From assembly GCA_030998015.1 (NCBI GenBank), contig JARWMV010000245.1, positions 806,001 to 870,000 of the forward strand: 64,000 nucleotides of DNA, written 5' to 3'. Positions within the stretch are counted from its first letter, which is position 1; each line of letters starts with the position of its first letter. The stretch comes from Ceratorhiza oryzae-sativae (Eukaryota > Basidiomycota > Agaricomycetes > Cantharellales > Ceratobasidiaceae). Under the pieces are notes generated by a model, which saw only the letters and a list, made by a program, of their open reading frames with translations, was not told where the DNA came from and made no database searches. A program made the position numbers and the translations under genes. This document shows, in pieces, positions 22,903 to 34,039 of this stretch.

Positions 22903-25486
22903 ATGCTCAAGCTCTGGCCTGCTGGATCTTCGGCCGCAGATGGCCAGCTTACGCCCCGGGCAAGCGACCGCACGGGCGTGAACCCGTTCGAGGTCTCGCT
23001 CGCATCGACCAACCCGGCGAATACCGGAACAAGCACGGCGGGCCCACCCCGCACGCCGACCATCGCCCACCACCACCATCTGCTGCGCTCCGACGCCCAC
23101 GACTCGACCCCGCTCGCCACCCCGTCGCTCGGCCCCCCTCCTGCAGCGCCGACGACCCAGCTCTCGCTCGACCCGCCCAAGTTCGAGCTCAAGATGGCTG
23201 CCCCACCCCTGCGCCGCAACCACTCGCACACACCCAGCATCCGCGAAAAGGACTCCACCCAGGCGGGCGGCAACCCCTCGCGCGGCCAGCTCCACGTCAA
23301 GCTCATTGCTGCCCGCGGCCTCAACATCTCATCGCCGCGCGCACGCCCCTATGTCGTCGTCCAGTTCGAGCAGAGCGAGTTTGTTAGCCGCGATCCGATC
23401 GAAGAGTCCGATGCGCCTCTGCGCGGCGCCCCCGCTGCCCTGTCGCGCGTCAACTCGTCGGTCAACGTGACGGGCGCGGTGGGCGCCGCCAGTGGCATCG
23501 GCCGCGCCCTCGCTGCGACGACCCCCGGCTCGTCCTTCTCGTCAGGATCTTCTGGCGGCGGGGGACATTCCAACGGGAATGGTACGCTTGCCCCCAACCC
23601 CGGGCGGCTGGGCAGCACCGTGTCCGCACACAACCCAGTATGGAAACACGAGGTCGCGTTGTGAGTCGGATATGCCCATCAGCCCCCTATCGGCGTCTGT
23701 GCTGACAGTCTCCCCAGCGATGTAACGCAGGACAGCACACCAATCACCTTCAACGTATATGACCGCGAGGAAGAAACCGAGGCCTTTTTGGGCATGCTCG
23801 AAATGAAGCCTGTCCTCAAGCATGATCACACTGTCGATCAGTGGATGAAGTCAGTGCGCTCCAACCCCTCCGCGCTCGGATCTCGTCATGCTCACCGCCC
23901 TTCTCCGCAGACTACGACCCAGAGATTCGGAGTCCGTTACTGGCGAGATACGAGTACAGATCACTTATGAGCAGATCAAGGTGCGCGCTGATGCTCTCTC
24001 GTCCACCACCCGTGCACTCATTCTATGCCTTCTCCCTATCGCCCGCCCATCTGGGGCTTCACCCCCATCACCCCCCACACAATCGCCCAGACCAAGCGCG
24101 CCCTCACCCCTCGCGACTTTGAGTTTATGAAGCTTATCGGTCGGGGCACCTTTGGCCGTGTCTTCCAAGTCCGGAAAAAGGACACCAAGCGCATCTATGC
24201 CATGAAGGTTCTCTCCAAAAAGGAAATTATCGCCAAAAAGGAGGTGGCACACACCATCGGCGAGCGCAAGATTCTCCAGCGCTCGCTCGACTCGCCTTCC
24301 TCGTCGGCCTCAAGTTTTCGTTCCAGACAGAGACCGAGCTCTATCTCGTCACCGACTTCAAATCTGGCGGCGAATTGTTTTGGCATCTCCAGAAGGAAAC
24401 CCGGTTTACCGAGGAGCGTGCTCGCTTCTATATTGCCGAGCTCGTATTGGCACTCGAGCATTTGCACAAGTATGATATCGTCTACAGGGATCTCAAGCCC
24501 GAGAACATCCTGCTCGATGCCACTGGCCACGTCGCGCTATGTGACTTCGGCTTGTCCAAACCGGACCTTCCAAGTGGACAGCTTACCAACACGTTCTGCG
24601 GGACGACCGAATACCTTGCCCCCGAGGTCCTGCTTGATGATCACGGCTATTCGAAACTAGTCGACTTCTGGAGCCTCGGCGTGCTCTTGTTTGAGATGTG
24701 CTGTGGCTGGAGTCCGTTTTACGCCGAAGACACGCAGCAGATGTACAAGAACATCTGCTTTGGAAAGATTAGATTCCCAAGAGGGGTGATCGGAGAGGAT
24801 GGCAAGCAATTTGTGAAAGGGGTGGGTCCCACATGCTTTATCGCTCCATCCACTGCCACTGACGTTCACTACCCCATTTTTTTTTTTACCAGCTCCTCAA
24901 CCGTAATCCCAAACACCGCCTTGGTGCACACCGCGACGCAGCCGAACTGAAAGAGCACCCGTTCTTTAAATCGATCGACTGGGTGGCGCTTGCCAATAAA
25001 CAAGTACCACCGCCGTTTAAACCCAACGTCGAGTCGGACGAATCGACTGCGAATTTCGACCCAGAGTTTACAAACGCGGATCTGCGCGAGGCTGGGGTAG
25101 ATGCGTTGATTGATGAGAACGATCCATCGGACGATTGGGTTGCGGGCGTAGGCGAGGGCCAACCACCTGGCCGGCCCTCGTTTAATGGGCCGAATGGCGG
25201 CATCAGTACCACGGGTGGGTTGGAGATCAAGGGTGCTGGGACGCGGAAAAAGACCGGCCAGCACGGATCCCCGCTCACGAAGAGCGTCCAGGAGAATTTC
25301 AGAGGGTTTACGTATAGCGGGGAGAGCATGGTCGCTGCCGCTGCCGGTATTCTGGGCGAAGATGGGGATCTGAGCGACGAAGAGGAGGACGAAGCGGGCG
25401 AGGCCGGAACGGATAGCGAGTGGGAAGACGAGGCGCCTGCGGGGCGATACAGCGGGCGAACGAAGAAGCAGGACGATGAGCTATGA
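22903..25486 (+). CDS. SCH9: SCH9-type AGC kinase with C2 domain
   Basis: Ser/Thr kinase of the Sch9 group (the yeast S6K/AKT-like TORC1 effector), controlling growth, ribosome production and lifespan, and restraining Rim15. About 760 residues in five exons. Order: Pro/Ser-rich N-terminus from MLKLWPAGSSAADGQ; a C2 domain from RGQLHVKLIAARGLNISSPR through DSTPITFNVYDREEE and VTGEIRVQITYEQIK, with a Gly/Ser-rich insert typical of Sch9; kinase with GRGTFGRVFQVRKKD, YAMKVLSKKEI, IVYRDLKPENILLD, CDFGLSKPD and GTTEYLAPEVLL; AGC tail with FRGFTYSGESM (hydrophobic motif region) and an acidic end. At 24297-24298 the frame breaks in the family motif LDSPF/LVGLKF; one extra T restores the conserved sequence. 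This is the clearest single-base error in the window. Confidence 0.92.
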
Positions 25487-27920
25487 TCCAACCTCTCAGT
25501 ATGTGTTTTCCTAATCCTTTTTGCTGTGTGACCCTCGTGTCGTTTGTCTTTGCTGTTGATGGTTGATGGAAGGTTGCAACGCTGCTTGATGTCTGCCCGC
25601 ATATTATTGTATTAACACAGTCTGATTGCCTCGTCTCTTGAATGCGCAATAAATTTCATGACTTTTGTATCGAAGGACGGTCTGAGATTGTGTTTTTGAA
25701 ATGCATTGATCCCTGGCGGTGGCCCAGTAATCTTGAGGATTGATCGTCTTGGTAGGTCAGACCTAGAGGATTATGAGATCGTTCCATGTGGGAATGCGCG
25801 ATGTGATCTAAACTTCTCGAGTGCACGTTTAAATCTAAGATTTACGAGAACCCTGGGCGCCCCCTATCCTTCATTTATAGCGACGTGGCTTCAATCAAAT
25901 AGGACATTCCATTGCACAAGTGACATCACTTGCTGCCGTTTGACGGTTGGCATACACAATCATCGACCCGACCCGGACCACGCCGATATAATGCTGCGGA
26001 TTCATTTCGTAGATTAATCATCTTAGATCACCCCTATTAATAGGTGGACCCAGTTCCCCTCTTTAAAAAATTTGGATATTTTATTGTCTTTCGAGGCGGG
26101 GCCTCATGTTTCGACACTACATCTTGAGTAGTGAAAACAGGGGAGACATAGCAAGGAGAAGAAGAAGAGAGACACATCGCAAGTCAACTAACAAGATGCG
26201 GAGAGCCGCCCGACAGAAGATTACAACAAGCCTATTCTATACCATCTAAGTAAATTCGAGGATCTATGCGTACATCTAACATATTCTATAATAGTGTGGA
26301 AGGCATCTTTAGTAAAGGAAAGGAAAGAGAAGTCCAAGAACTCGCATCCCCTCGACGCCAGCACGTCCCGTTTGACACGTTCGAACCGAGAATATGTGAG
26401 GAAGTAATGTGGTACCGTTTCTTCTGGTAGACCCAGTTATTGTGTTTTAAATACGGAGACATGACCAACCCTGTTTATGGTACACATGGAATTGGATTAG
26501 TGGGAGCTTTTTACCTTCTTTCGCCACTGTGAGGTTGTGATGTGCGCGTTCCAACTTGTGTTTTTCTTTTTGGACCGCTTATCACTTGTAATTGCAGACC
26601 AAGGCTTCTGCTGACTACATCCTTTGGCTTGTCCTACTTGGCATCGATATGCGAGATACGTGCTACTTGGTTTACTGATGGATTTTCGTAACTTGCCATA
26701 CTTCGGCCAGTAAGGACGTTTATATATTGACCACGATATACAAACTGGTGTAGTTGTTAAGTGTCATTAAGCATAGCAATCCGATCCTAGGATTTACCCA
26801 GTCTAGCCCCAAGTAATTTTGGAACATACGGGAGATGATTTTTATTGGGCTACAATAACAGATGGGCACTGATTAATGTTATATTCATGAACGCATAAAC
26901 AGAACCTTTTGAATGTATGCGTAGTGTACAGTATAGAATGCGATGCTATACGATGTGGCCACCTAGTGCATATATATGCGATACAACACAATAAGCGATA
27001 GCGACACTATTAACCACGATAGACAAGGGAGTACAAAGGTCGGCACTAACACAATAATAACCGTGTAACCGAGTCTTATCGCTTGTACAAACAACAGAAC
27101 GGGCATGGTCGGGGCTGTCACTAGACTAGCTTACAGGTTTCCACGCACAAATTGACCATGTGAGATATTTTGGGATAAAATTGGAACAGTTGTATAATGG
27201 GTATGTACACCACGTGAATCGGAGAGACTTTCAGCCTACAATGTAGCCCATTTCGGAAGGCATACCATGGATGTGCAAAAGTTGGGATCTAAACTAGAAT
27301 CAGGCAGAATGATAACCGTTTCAAAAAAAATTAGCTTAAAGAAATAGCCTTAGCGATTTTTAGTCCTGATAGGGGCTACTGAACTGCTGAAGCAGCGGGA
27401 TCAGATAGTTTGTGTGGCGTATGTTGCCACCATGGCGCCTAATTCCCTCATATACATTGTTCCTTTGCTCCCACACCTGTCATTCTTTGCCATTCATTCC
27501 ACCAACAGCCCTGAAAGAAATTATCAACGATAAACTTTCAAATCGGTTTTACCTCGCCTAGCAACGTTTCATCTCAATCGTAGCCCATTGGAGCACCTAC
27601 TCCTAATTTGGACTGTGACAAAATTCCGTCTGAATCCATTTTACGACGTGCCGCAGGAAGATCAGATAACTCGCGCCGTGATTGAATAGTGCTCTTACCT
27701 TTTGTGCGTGCTGGCGCTCGCCCAAGCGGTCGCCTTGCGGCGTGCTCGACTCGTCCAGACAATAACCACCGCATTTCTTGGTTCTCGCTACAGGGGTGCC
27801 TCGTTTTCTTGCACGCCATCTGAACATCATAATAACCTTGTTCTTGCCTCTCGGTGGCTCTCAGCATCCAAATTACCCTCATCCCCACTGAAAATATCTC
27901 GTTTGTTGCCAAGTTGTACA
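25487..27920. other. 2.4-kb region without a supportable gene
   Basis: The longest empty stretch in an otherwise dense window. It is AT-richer than its surroundings, has many stop codons in all frames and no ORF above about 150 codons. I see no terminal repeats, reverse-transcriptase motifs, tRNA or target-site duplications. It could hold the long UTRs of SCH9 and RNase H1, a non-coding RNA, or a decayed transposon. Confidence 0.5.
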
Positions 27921-29765
27921 ATGTCGACAAAGCCAATTCCTGTCGAGGGCGACTACCCGAAAACGGTGTTCTTTGGTGTCTATCGAGGGCACGAGACTGG
28001 AGTACGCGCAACTCAGTGAGCTCACGTCTGCTTTAACGCAAACCCACATAATACCCAATATGATCCATTGTCAGTGTCCAACTCATGAAGGCAATTGAAA
28101 ATTACAAGTCCCCAATTTGGGAAGCATTCGACAACAAGGCGCATGCAGAACAATTTGCGAAGACGGGCACGGTTCCGAGTGGTGCAAGCCCCGTCCAGCG
28201 GGGTGCACACAATACGTCTGGTGGGCGTCGCACAGTTGCTCACTCGGGAGGCTCAAGCGGGAGTCGGTTTGCCGTTTCAACAAGCCGACTGGGCGGCGGG
28301 TCTGGTTCAGGCTCAGCACTTGAGGGGACCAGATCCATGTCCGCGTTGACAAGTTCTACTGCACCTGCGCCGAAGCTTCTTCCTACGAATTCTGTGCCGG
28401 TGTTCAGTCGTTCCCCGACACGTGCAGGGCGGCCTAGTACCGCTCCTACGACCGAGCCTAAGCGTAGTGTGAGCACCATATCTGGAACGAGTCGCGGACA
28501 CCCCGTGTCTGCTACTACATCAGCTTCATTCATAAGCTCGAGAAACATGTCGAGCACTCCGTCTGCAAGCACGGGGGAAACGATTATCAATGCAGGAGAC
28601 GAGGTGATCGAGGTCTGGACTGATGGGTCTTGCTTAGACAACGGGAAGCCGACTGCACGGGCTGCATATGCCGTATACTTTGGAGAAGGGGATCCGCGGT
28701 AAATGATAAGATTTAATCGAGTCGCGCCGTTGTCATTGGGTTGACGACTTTTTTTTTTAGTAACGAGGCTGAGCGGGTCCCAGGTACGCAAACGAACAAC
28801 CGTGGCGAAGTACTGGTGAGATTGGTAATATCCGTGGTTGGGATTTAGGCTGAATGCTTACAGGGAGTGATTCGTGCGCTTGAAATTGTGGACGAAAACG
28901 TGCCCAGTTTAATTGTCTACACTGATTCCAAGTACACGATCGATTCTTGTGAGTCCAAAACGTGTTCCTCGCGACACACAGTTTTGACATAACGTACTCC
29001 AGGCGAAAAATGGCTGCCTGGCTGGATTCAACGAGGGGGGTTAAACTCTTCAAGACAACCCGCTGCCAATTATTCAATGATTCGCTATTTAGCTGCGCTG
29101 ATGGAACGCCGGGGTGGTGCGTTGATTTAGTTGTTTGTTTGATGTTTGTGATCTAAGTATGCATATCCAGATCGCCTCCAGTTATTGCATGTCAAGGGGC
29201 ACAGTACCAACGCGGGTAACAATGCTGCGGACTTACTTGCGAACCAGGCAGCAGCCAACAAATTCGAGATTCCGAGTGAGGTTGACTGGGATGCAAAGCG
29301 CTGTGCCTTGGGACGTCGACCAGCATCACCACACAGCGGAAGGCCTGTGATTGCAACGGTATTTGTCCCCCTTTATCCCGCACCTTTCCATTTTAACAAG
29401 AAATATTGATCCAGGTGCCAGCAACGGCCGTTGCTTCATCCTCTTCAGGTAGCCAGATAACAAAGGGTAGCATCGCCCGTGTTTTGGAAAACGCTCAAAC
29501 GCCGGCTGTTGTATCTGACTCAGAAGACGAGTACAACGAGTTTGACGACGAGTATTTTTTAAATATTGACGAGTCGTCTTTACCTCAACCTGTGATCCCA
29601 CCGTCTACGGCCGTAACCCAGCCAGTGCAGAGGAAACGAGGATTTGGATCCACAACAGATGAAGAGGAAATCGAAGACAGCGAAACTGAGCGAAAGGCCA
29701 CTAAGAAAACCAGCAATAGGCGTCGTGCAAAATGCCCCAAGTGCGCGCACGAATTTCCGGTTTAA
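27921..29765 (+). CDS. RNH1: Ribonuclease H1 with N-terminal RNA:DNA-hybrid-binding domain
   Basis: Endonuclease cutting the RNA strand of RNA:DNA hybrids. Start at 27921 (MSTKPIPVEGDYPKTVFFGV). The first two exons encode the small hybrid-binding (viroplasmin-like) domain: FFGVYRGHETGV, then VQLMKAIENYKSPIWEAFDN and KAHAEQFAKTG. A Ser-rich linker of about 130 residues follows, then the RNase H fold: VIEVWTDGSCLDNG (Asp1), TNNRGEVLGVIRALEI (Glu), SLIVYTDSKYTID (Asp2) and LLHVKGHSTNAGNNAADLLA (His and Asp3). All catalytic residues of a type 1 enzyme are present. After the domain an acidic Ser-rich tail of over 100 residues ends in a basic patch and CPKCAHEFPV, an unusual Cys pair. Several introns; exon edges near 28949-29172 were chosen to keep the conserved helices. 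Confidence 0.9.
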
Positions 29766-29914
29766 CCGGACTCCGTTTGGATAATTGTATTTGACTGATT
29801 TCAATGTTACTACGATATCTTGTTTACCATCACTCCTGCTACGTTTTACAGGCAAATAACACTTTCTTGTATTTAAATATGTTTATATGCGCTATGTAAA
29901 TGCCTATTGATTCG

Positions 29915-31266
29915 TTACCAGTCGATCAACGGATGTCCATCTCGCTTGAACGTCCCACCACGCAACAATGCCGGCAGGACCTTCCCACCAATGATTGTCG
30001 ATTCCACAATGGACTGCACTTCATGTGGAGAGACCCGGCCATACCATACCCCATTACCTGTTGGGAAATAAATAATCACATTTCCCGCGAACTTGTGCCC
30101 TGTATAATCTCAAGAATCAGCCGATCTTGAAAACAAAACTAAAAGTCAACGTATACCCACCTCCCATATGGGAGTTGCGCAAAACCAAAGCACGCTGAGA
30201 GTAGTCTCCGTTGGGTTTCCGAATGTCCCTCAGTTGTTCCCGAACAGCATCTGCACGGGGCTCTGGCAGGTCCTCCAACGGAGGATGGTCGTACTCTGCC
30301 GGGTCATCAATCTGGGTGTGGACGTCCCAACCTAGCGAACTCAGACTTGTGCAAAAGGCTATGACGGGTTAAGCAACAAGCTCCCCAATGCAAAATTGAT
30401 CCAAACTTACAGTTCTCAAGAACTGGGGCTGCGATGTGACACCTATTATCTCGTCGCTTGTGCGAACCTGGTATACTTGTTCAATACACGCCACAATCTT
30501 AAAGCTAAATAAAGGCTCACAGAGGAGGATGACCGCGGCATAGGGAAGTACCCAGGATTTCATTTCACCTTGAATCGGTTTCCCTTCTATACCCACGGCT
30601 GGATTTATAACCGCTTCCCAAAAACTTGTTGCCCCTTCTGTGGTTGCAGGCACCCCTCTTACGAGTTTGTAATCAGGAAATACGAGCACAGTATGTGCAG
30701 TTCCGATTTCCCGGTGCGAGCCATTGAGGATAGAAAGTCTGTTGGACTCGGCCGACGTGAATACCCCAGGAGGGGCGTTTTCGACTTTAGGAGGACGCGG
30801 GGCCGACGTGACGAGTTTGTTGTGTACATTGGATAGGTGTTCAGCAAGTGAGTCAGCTACTTCTGTCACCTCCCGAGGCCAGTCTGATTTGCCCGTTGAA
30901 ATTACCACCTATTCCAAGAGTTTTATACATTTGTTTCACAGGTAGGTATAGGAAGGAGAATTCACCTGGCGACCATATGGTTTTACCGAACCAAGCATGT
31001 CCGAGGACGTGTCTACATCGAATCTGTTTGGCCATTCTTCGTGTCCAAGATCGCAGGGGTCTGCACAAGCACGGCATGGGTCCAGAGTGTACGGAACACC
31101 TGCTTTATTTAGCTTCGTGCCAAGCTCTTCAGCCTGTGGAGGTGAACGAATGCGACTTAGTGTACTGAATATTGTACTTTGGATAGCGTGCTTGATCATA
31201 GTGGGAGGGTGGATGTAAGGAGATGTGCAGTACCGACAATGGGGGTGCGGAGTCTAGCTCAGCCAT
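29915..31266 (-). CDS. AIM32: AIM32-like sucrase/ferredoxin-family thioredoxin-fold protein
   Basis: Member of the sucrase/ferredoxin-like family; yeast Aim32 is a mitochondrial thioredoxin-like [2Fe-2S] protein needed for redox quality control. About six exons. Start at 31266 (MAELDSAPPLS), then an intron of about 110 bases to ELGTKLNKAGVPYTLDPCRA with the Cys cluster CRACADPC. Later conserved blocks: HTVLVFPDYKLVRGVP; LLCSHKRRDNRCHIAAPVLE (the family HKRRDxRC motif); LVLRNSHMGGHYTGHKFAGN; and IIYFPTGNGVWYGRVSPHEV. These His and Cys blocks are the cluster-binding hallmarks. The C-terminus is LIDW. I see no obvious presequence, so cytosol and mitochondria both remain possible. It is divergent from VPS52. 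Confidence 0.82.
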
Positions 31267-31558
31267 GATTTTATGGCCGGAGTTATACGGGGGTCTGTTG
31301 TTTCAGGCTGCGCTGCCGAGGAATGCCGAGGAATAACAGCGCTACAAATAGCTTGCGCGTTTCTGGCCGAGGCGTGGGTAAGCTTTGTGGGGAAGTTGTC
31401 GACCACCACAGCATGTACGAGGATCAGCCTTTATCTGATAAACAAAGTCTAGCTTGACCTTATTCGGCCGACCCATCTCGTGATTATCTTCGCCACTGGC
31501 AAGTAAACCGCCACTCTGGTATAAACATGAGCTCACCCAGTATCACCGCTCTTCAGTT

Positions 31559-33821
31559 ATGTCTGTCCAGGAGTCCACAGAAAACGGAGAAAGAGGTCCT
31601 GACGAGGCACAACTATCTGAGTTTTGTGCGTAGTATGATCAAGCGCGTGATTGTGACGTGTGTGAATGGGATACAGATAGGAGCCGTTCGAAAGAGTATG
31701 TCGAATTACATGAACAAGTAAAAGTAGGAAAACATTATCTATTGATCAGAAACACGATGGTAACTCATTTTCTTTCATAGAATAGTATCGATTTGCTCGA
31801 CTCGCTTGAAGGCTTCCTCTCCAAGTTTCAAAGCGATCTCTCTGCAGTTTCCGGACAGATCACAGACCTTCAAGCTCGAAGCCGTGATTTCGACACCAGG
31901 CTTAAGAGTCGCCAGGTTCTCTAATGTTCAACTCTTTTCCCACTCAGACTTACATTTTCTTAATATATATATAGAAAATCGAACGCCCCCTTTCTCAACT
32001 GCTTCAAGAGCTTTGCATCCCACCCGATCTCGCCATAACTATTCTAGATACCAATGTTTCTGAGCCGTGGATTTCGGCTATCGCTACGCTAGAGGAGAAG
32101 ATGGTTGCTCTTGAAGCCAGAGCACGCGTTCGTGCCTCCAAAGATTTGTCAGAGGCCGCAGAGGCACTACGTATATCGGTATGTCATGCATTCCAATGAT
32201 ATCTACTCTATCTCAATTTGTCTTAGGCAGCTGGGAAAATTCGCGGATTCTTCCTGGGGTTATTACAACCCATACGTACCAGCATCAGTACCAACATGCA
32301 CGTTCTTCAAACCTCTGTGTTTCTCAAGTACCGACCTCTATTCGCCTTCTTACAGCGACATGCTCCCTCTATTGCCCAAGAGTTCCAACACGCATATGTC
32401 GCTGCTGCGCGACTTTATTACGAGACGGGTTTTCGGAGATATGCTCGTAGTCTGGGTTATATCAAGGTCAGTTCGTAGACCTAACGCTTTCCGCTCATGA
32501 TGCGACCTAACTCCAGGCTCGAACTACGGAAAAACATCCTCTAATTGGGGCTCTTCCAAGCGATACTGTCCCAGACCTTCCGCCGCCTACAGACCGTCTC
32601 CAGTATTCGAAACTGGAAGGTCCGGGCGTCACGCTAGCATACATGGCAGATGATGCGAAAAACGTAAGGCCTATTGTGTCATTCGGGTGCATAAGTCCTA
32701 ACTTTGACTCAGAAAGAGCCTCTAGAAGCATTGTTCAGATCTCTACTGCTCGTACTCCTCGACAATGCTTCTGCTGAACACGCGTTTATTTCGAGCTTTT
32801 TTCACCATGACCCCTCTCCGCCTCGTCCAAAAGCCAATTCGCGCACGGCATCTGGCATCATATTCGAGGACGCAGACGAACAGTCAGAAACAGGTGGAGA
32901 TTCTGTCCCTATGAGCCGCACCGCCAGCGTCAGCGTTGCCGACGGCGAGGGCATGAAGCGAGGGCCGAATGCCACAGCCAAGGAAGAACAAGCTTTCATA
33001 GATGGCCTTTGGAAGCAAATCATGGATCCTGGGGTAGAATACTGTCAGGTTTGGGTTCATCGTTGCGTTCATTCACTTTCGCGGTACTCAGTCAGGTGTA
33101 CAGGCCTTCATCAAGTCCGCATTGGAACCTCCCCCACCCCTTGTCCCTCTCCTAACCATTATCCGGCTGACCGAAAACATCTACATCGAAGCTACTAAAC
33201 GTGGCTGTCGCCCACTTGAAACATTCCTACTTGGGCAGCGGCTTACGATGTGGCCCCTATTCCAAAAAGACATGGGCGCCCAGGTGGAAAGTTTGAAAAA
33301 GCTGGCGGAAAGCGCTGTAGGAGGGTATCTAAGTCGAAGTGGGATCAAGGATTCGGCTGTGCAAGTGGTGAGTCGGAGGTCCCCCCCCCCGTCAGCGTTT
33401 TAGACCGGCTGACGATACTAGATCATAAATCGATATGCTAGCTTGTTCGGTGCTTGTGTGTTCTTGTCGTCTGAAGGGGATGAAACAATGTTATTTTCAA
33501 AGTGGGCGTATTCTAGTTCGTTTCAAATCTTGAGTTCTCATAATTCCGCAGTGTAATCCGACTTCGGCAAGAGTTAGCCAAGCTGATTCTCAACCAGGCG
33601 AGCGAATAAAAGATCCAGCCCAGAGCGCGACCTACCTATCGACAACGTACGAGCTTCTGCTATCTCGACTGAGCGTAAGTGGGGGGTTCGCTTTATAACT
33701 TTCTTCTAATAACTTGTGACAGGCGGGAGACATTGTGCATCCACGAGCCCAAAGCGAGGCCGCACATTGGCGAGAGCTTGAGGTTGAGGCACGCAGAAGG
33801 ATTGGTATGTCAAGGAGGTAG
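31559..33821 (+). CDS. VPS52: GARP/EARP tethering-complex subunit VPS52
   Basis: Subunit of the Golgi-associated retrograde protein complex, which tethers endosome-derived vesicles at the trans-Golgi. About ten exons. The start at 31559 (MSVQESTENGERGPDEAQLS) joins through a GTGCGT intron at 31626 to SKEYVELHEQV and NSIDLLDSLEGFLSKFQSDL, the family N-terminal coiled coil (then SAVSGQITDLQ). The Vps52 core follows: LQPIRTSISTNMHVLQTSVF, LKYRPLFAFLQRHAPSIAQE and FQHAYVAAARLYYETGFRRY. The C-terminal part includes TENIYIEATKRGCRPLETFL. An out-of-frame ATG at 31527 gives a different, unconserved protein and was rejected. The stop at 33819-33821 follows MSRR. Confidence 0.9.
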
Positions 33822-34039
33822 ATTCGAAAAAAAGGAATGTGTGGCCGCACGTGCAGTCGAGACTATTTGTACAAATGTATATAATAGTGCAGCGTAGATG
33901 GAGGAAGTGCAAGAACAGCAGGAAAGGAAGTTAACATCAAGCAAGCGATGGGTATATATCCAAAAGTGACCAAATACTTTTAGCTAGTTCTGAGGTTGGT
34001 CTGTGGTTAGTCAGGCAGCAAATAACAAACACAAGACGC

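Noticed and set aside
31527..31721. 64-codon ORF with an ATG at 31527 at the VPS52 start
   Set aside because: The ATG at 31559 in another frame joins by a good intron to conserved Vps52 coiled-coil sequence; the 31527 frame does not.
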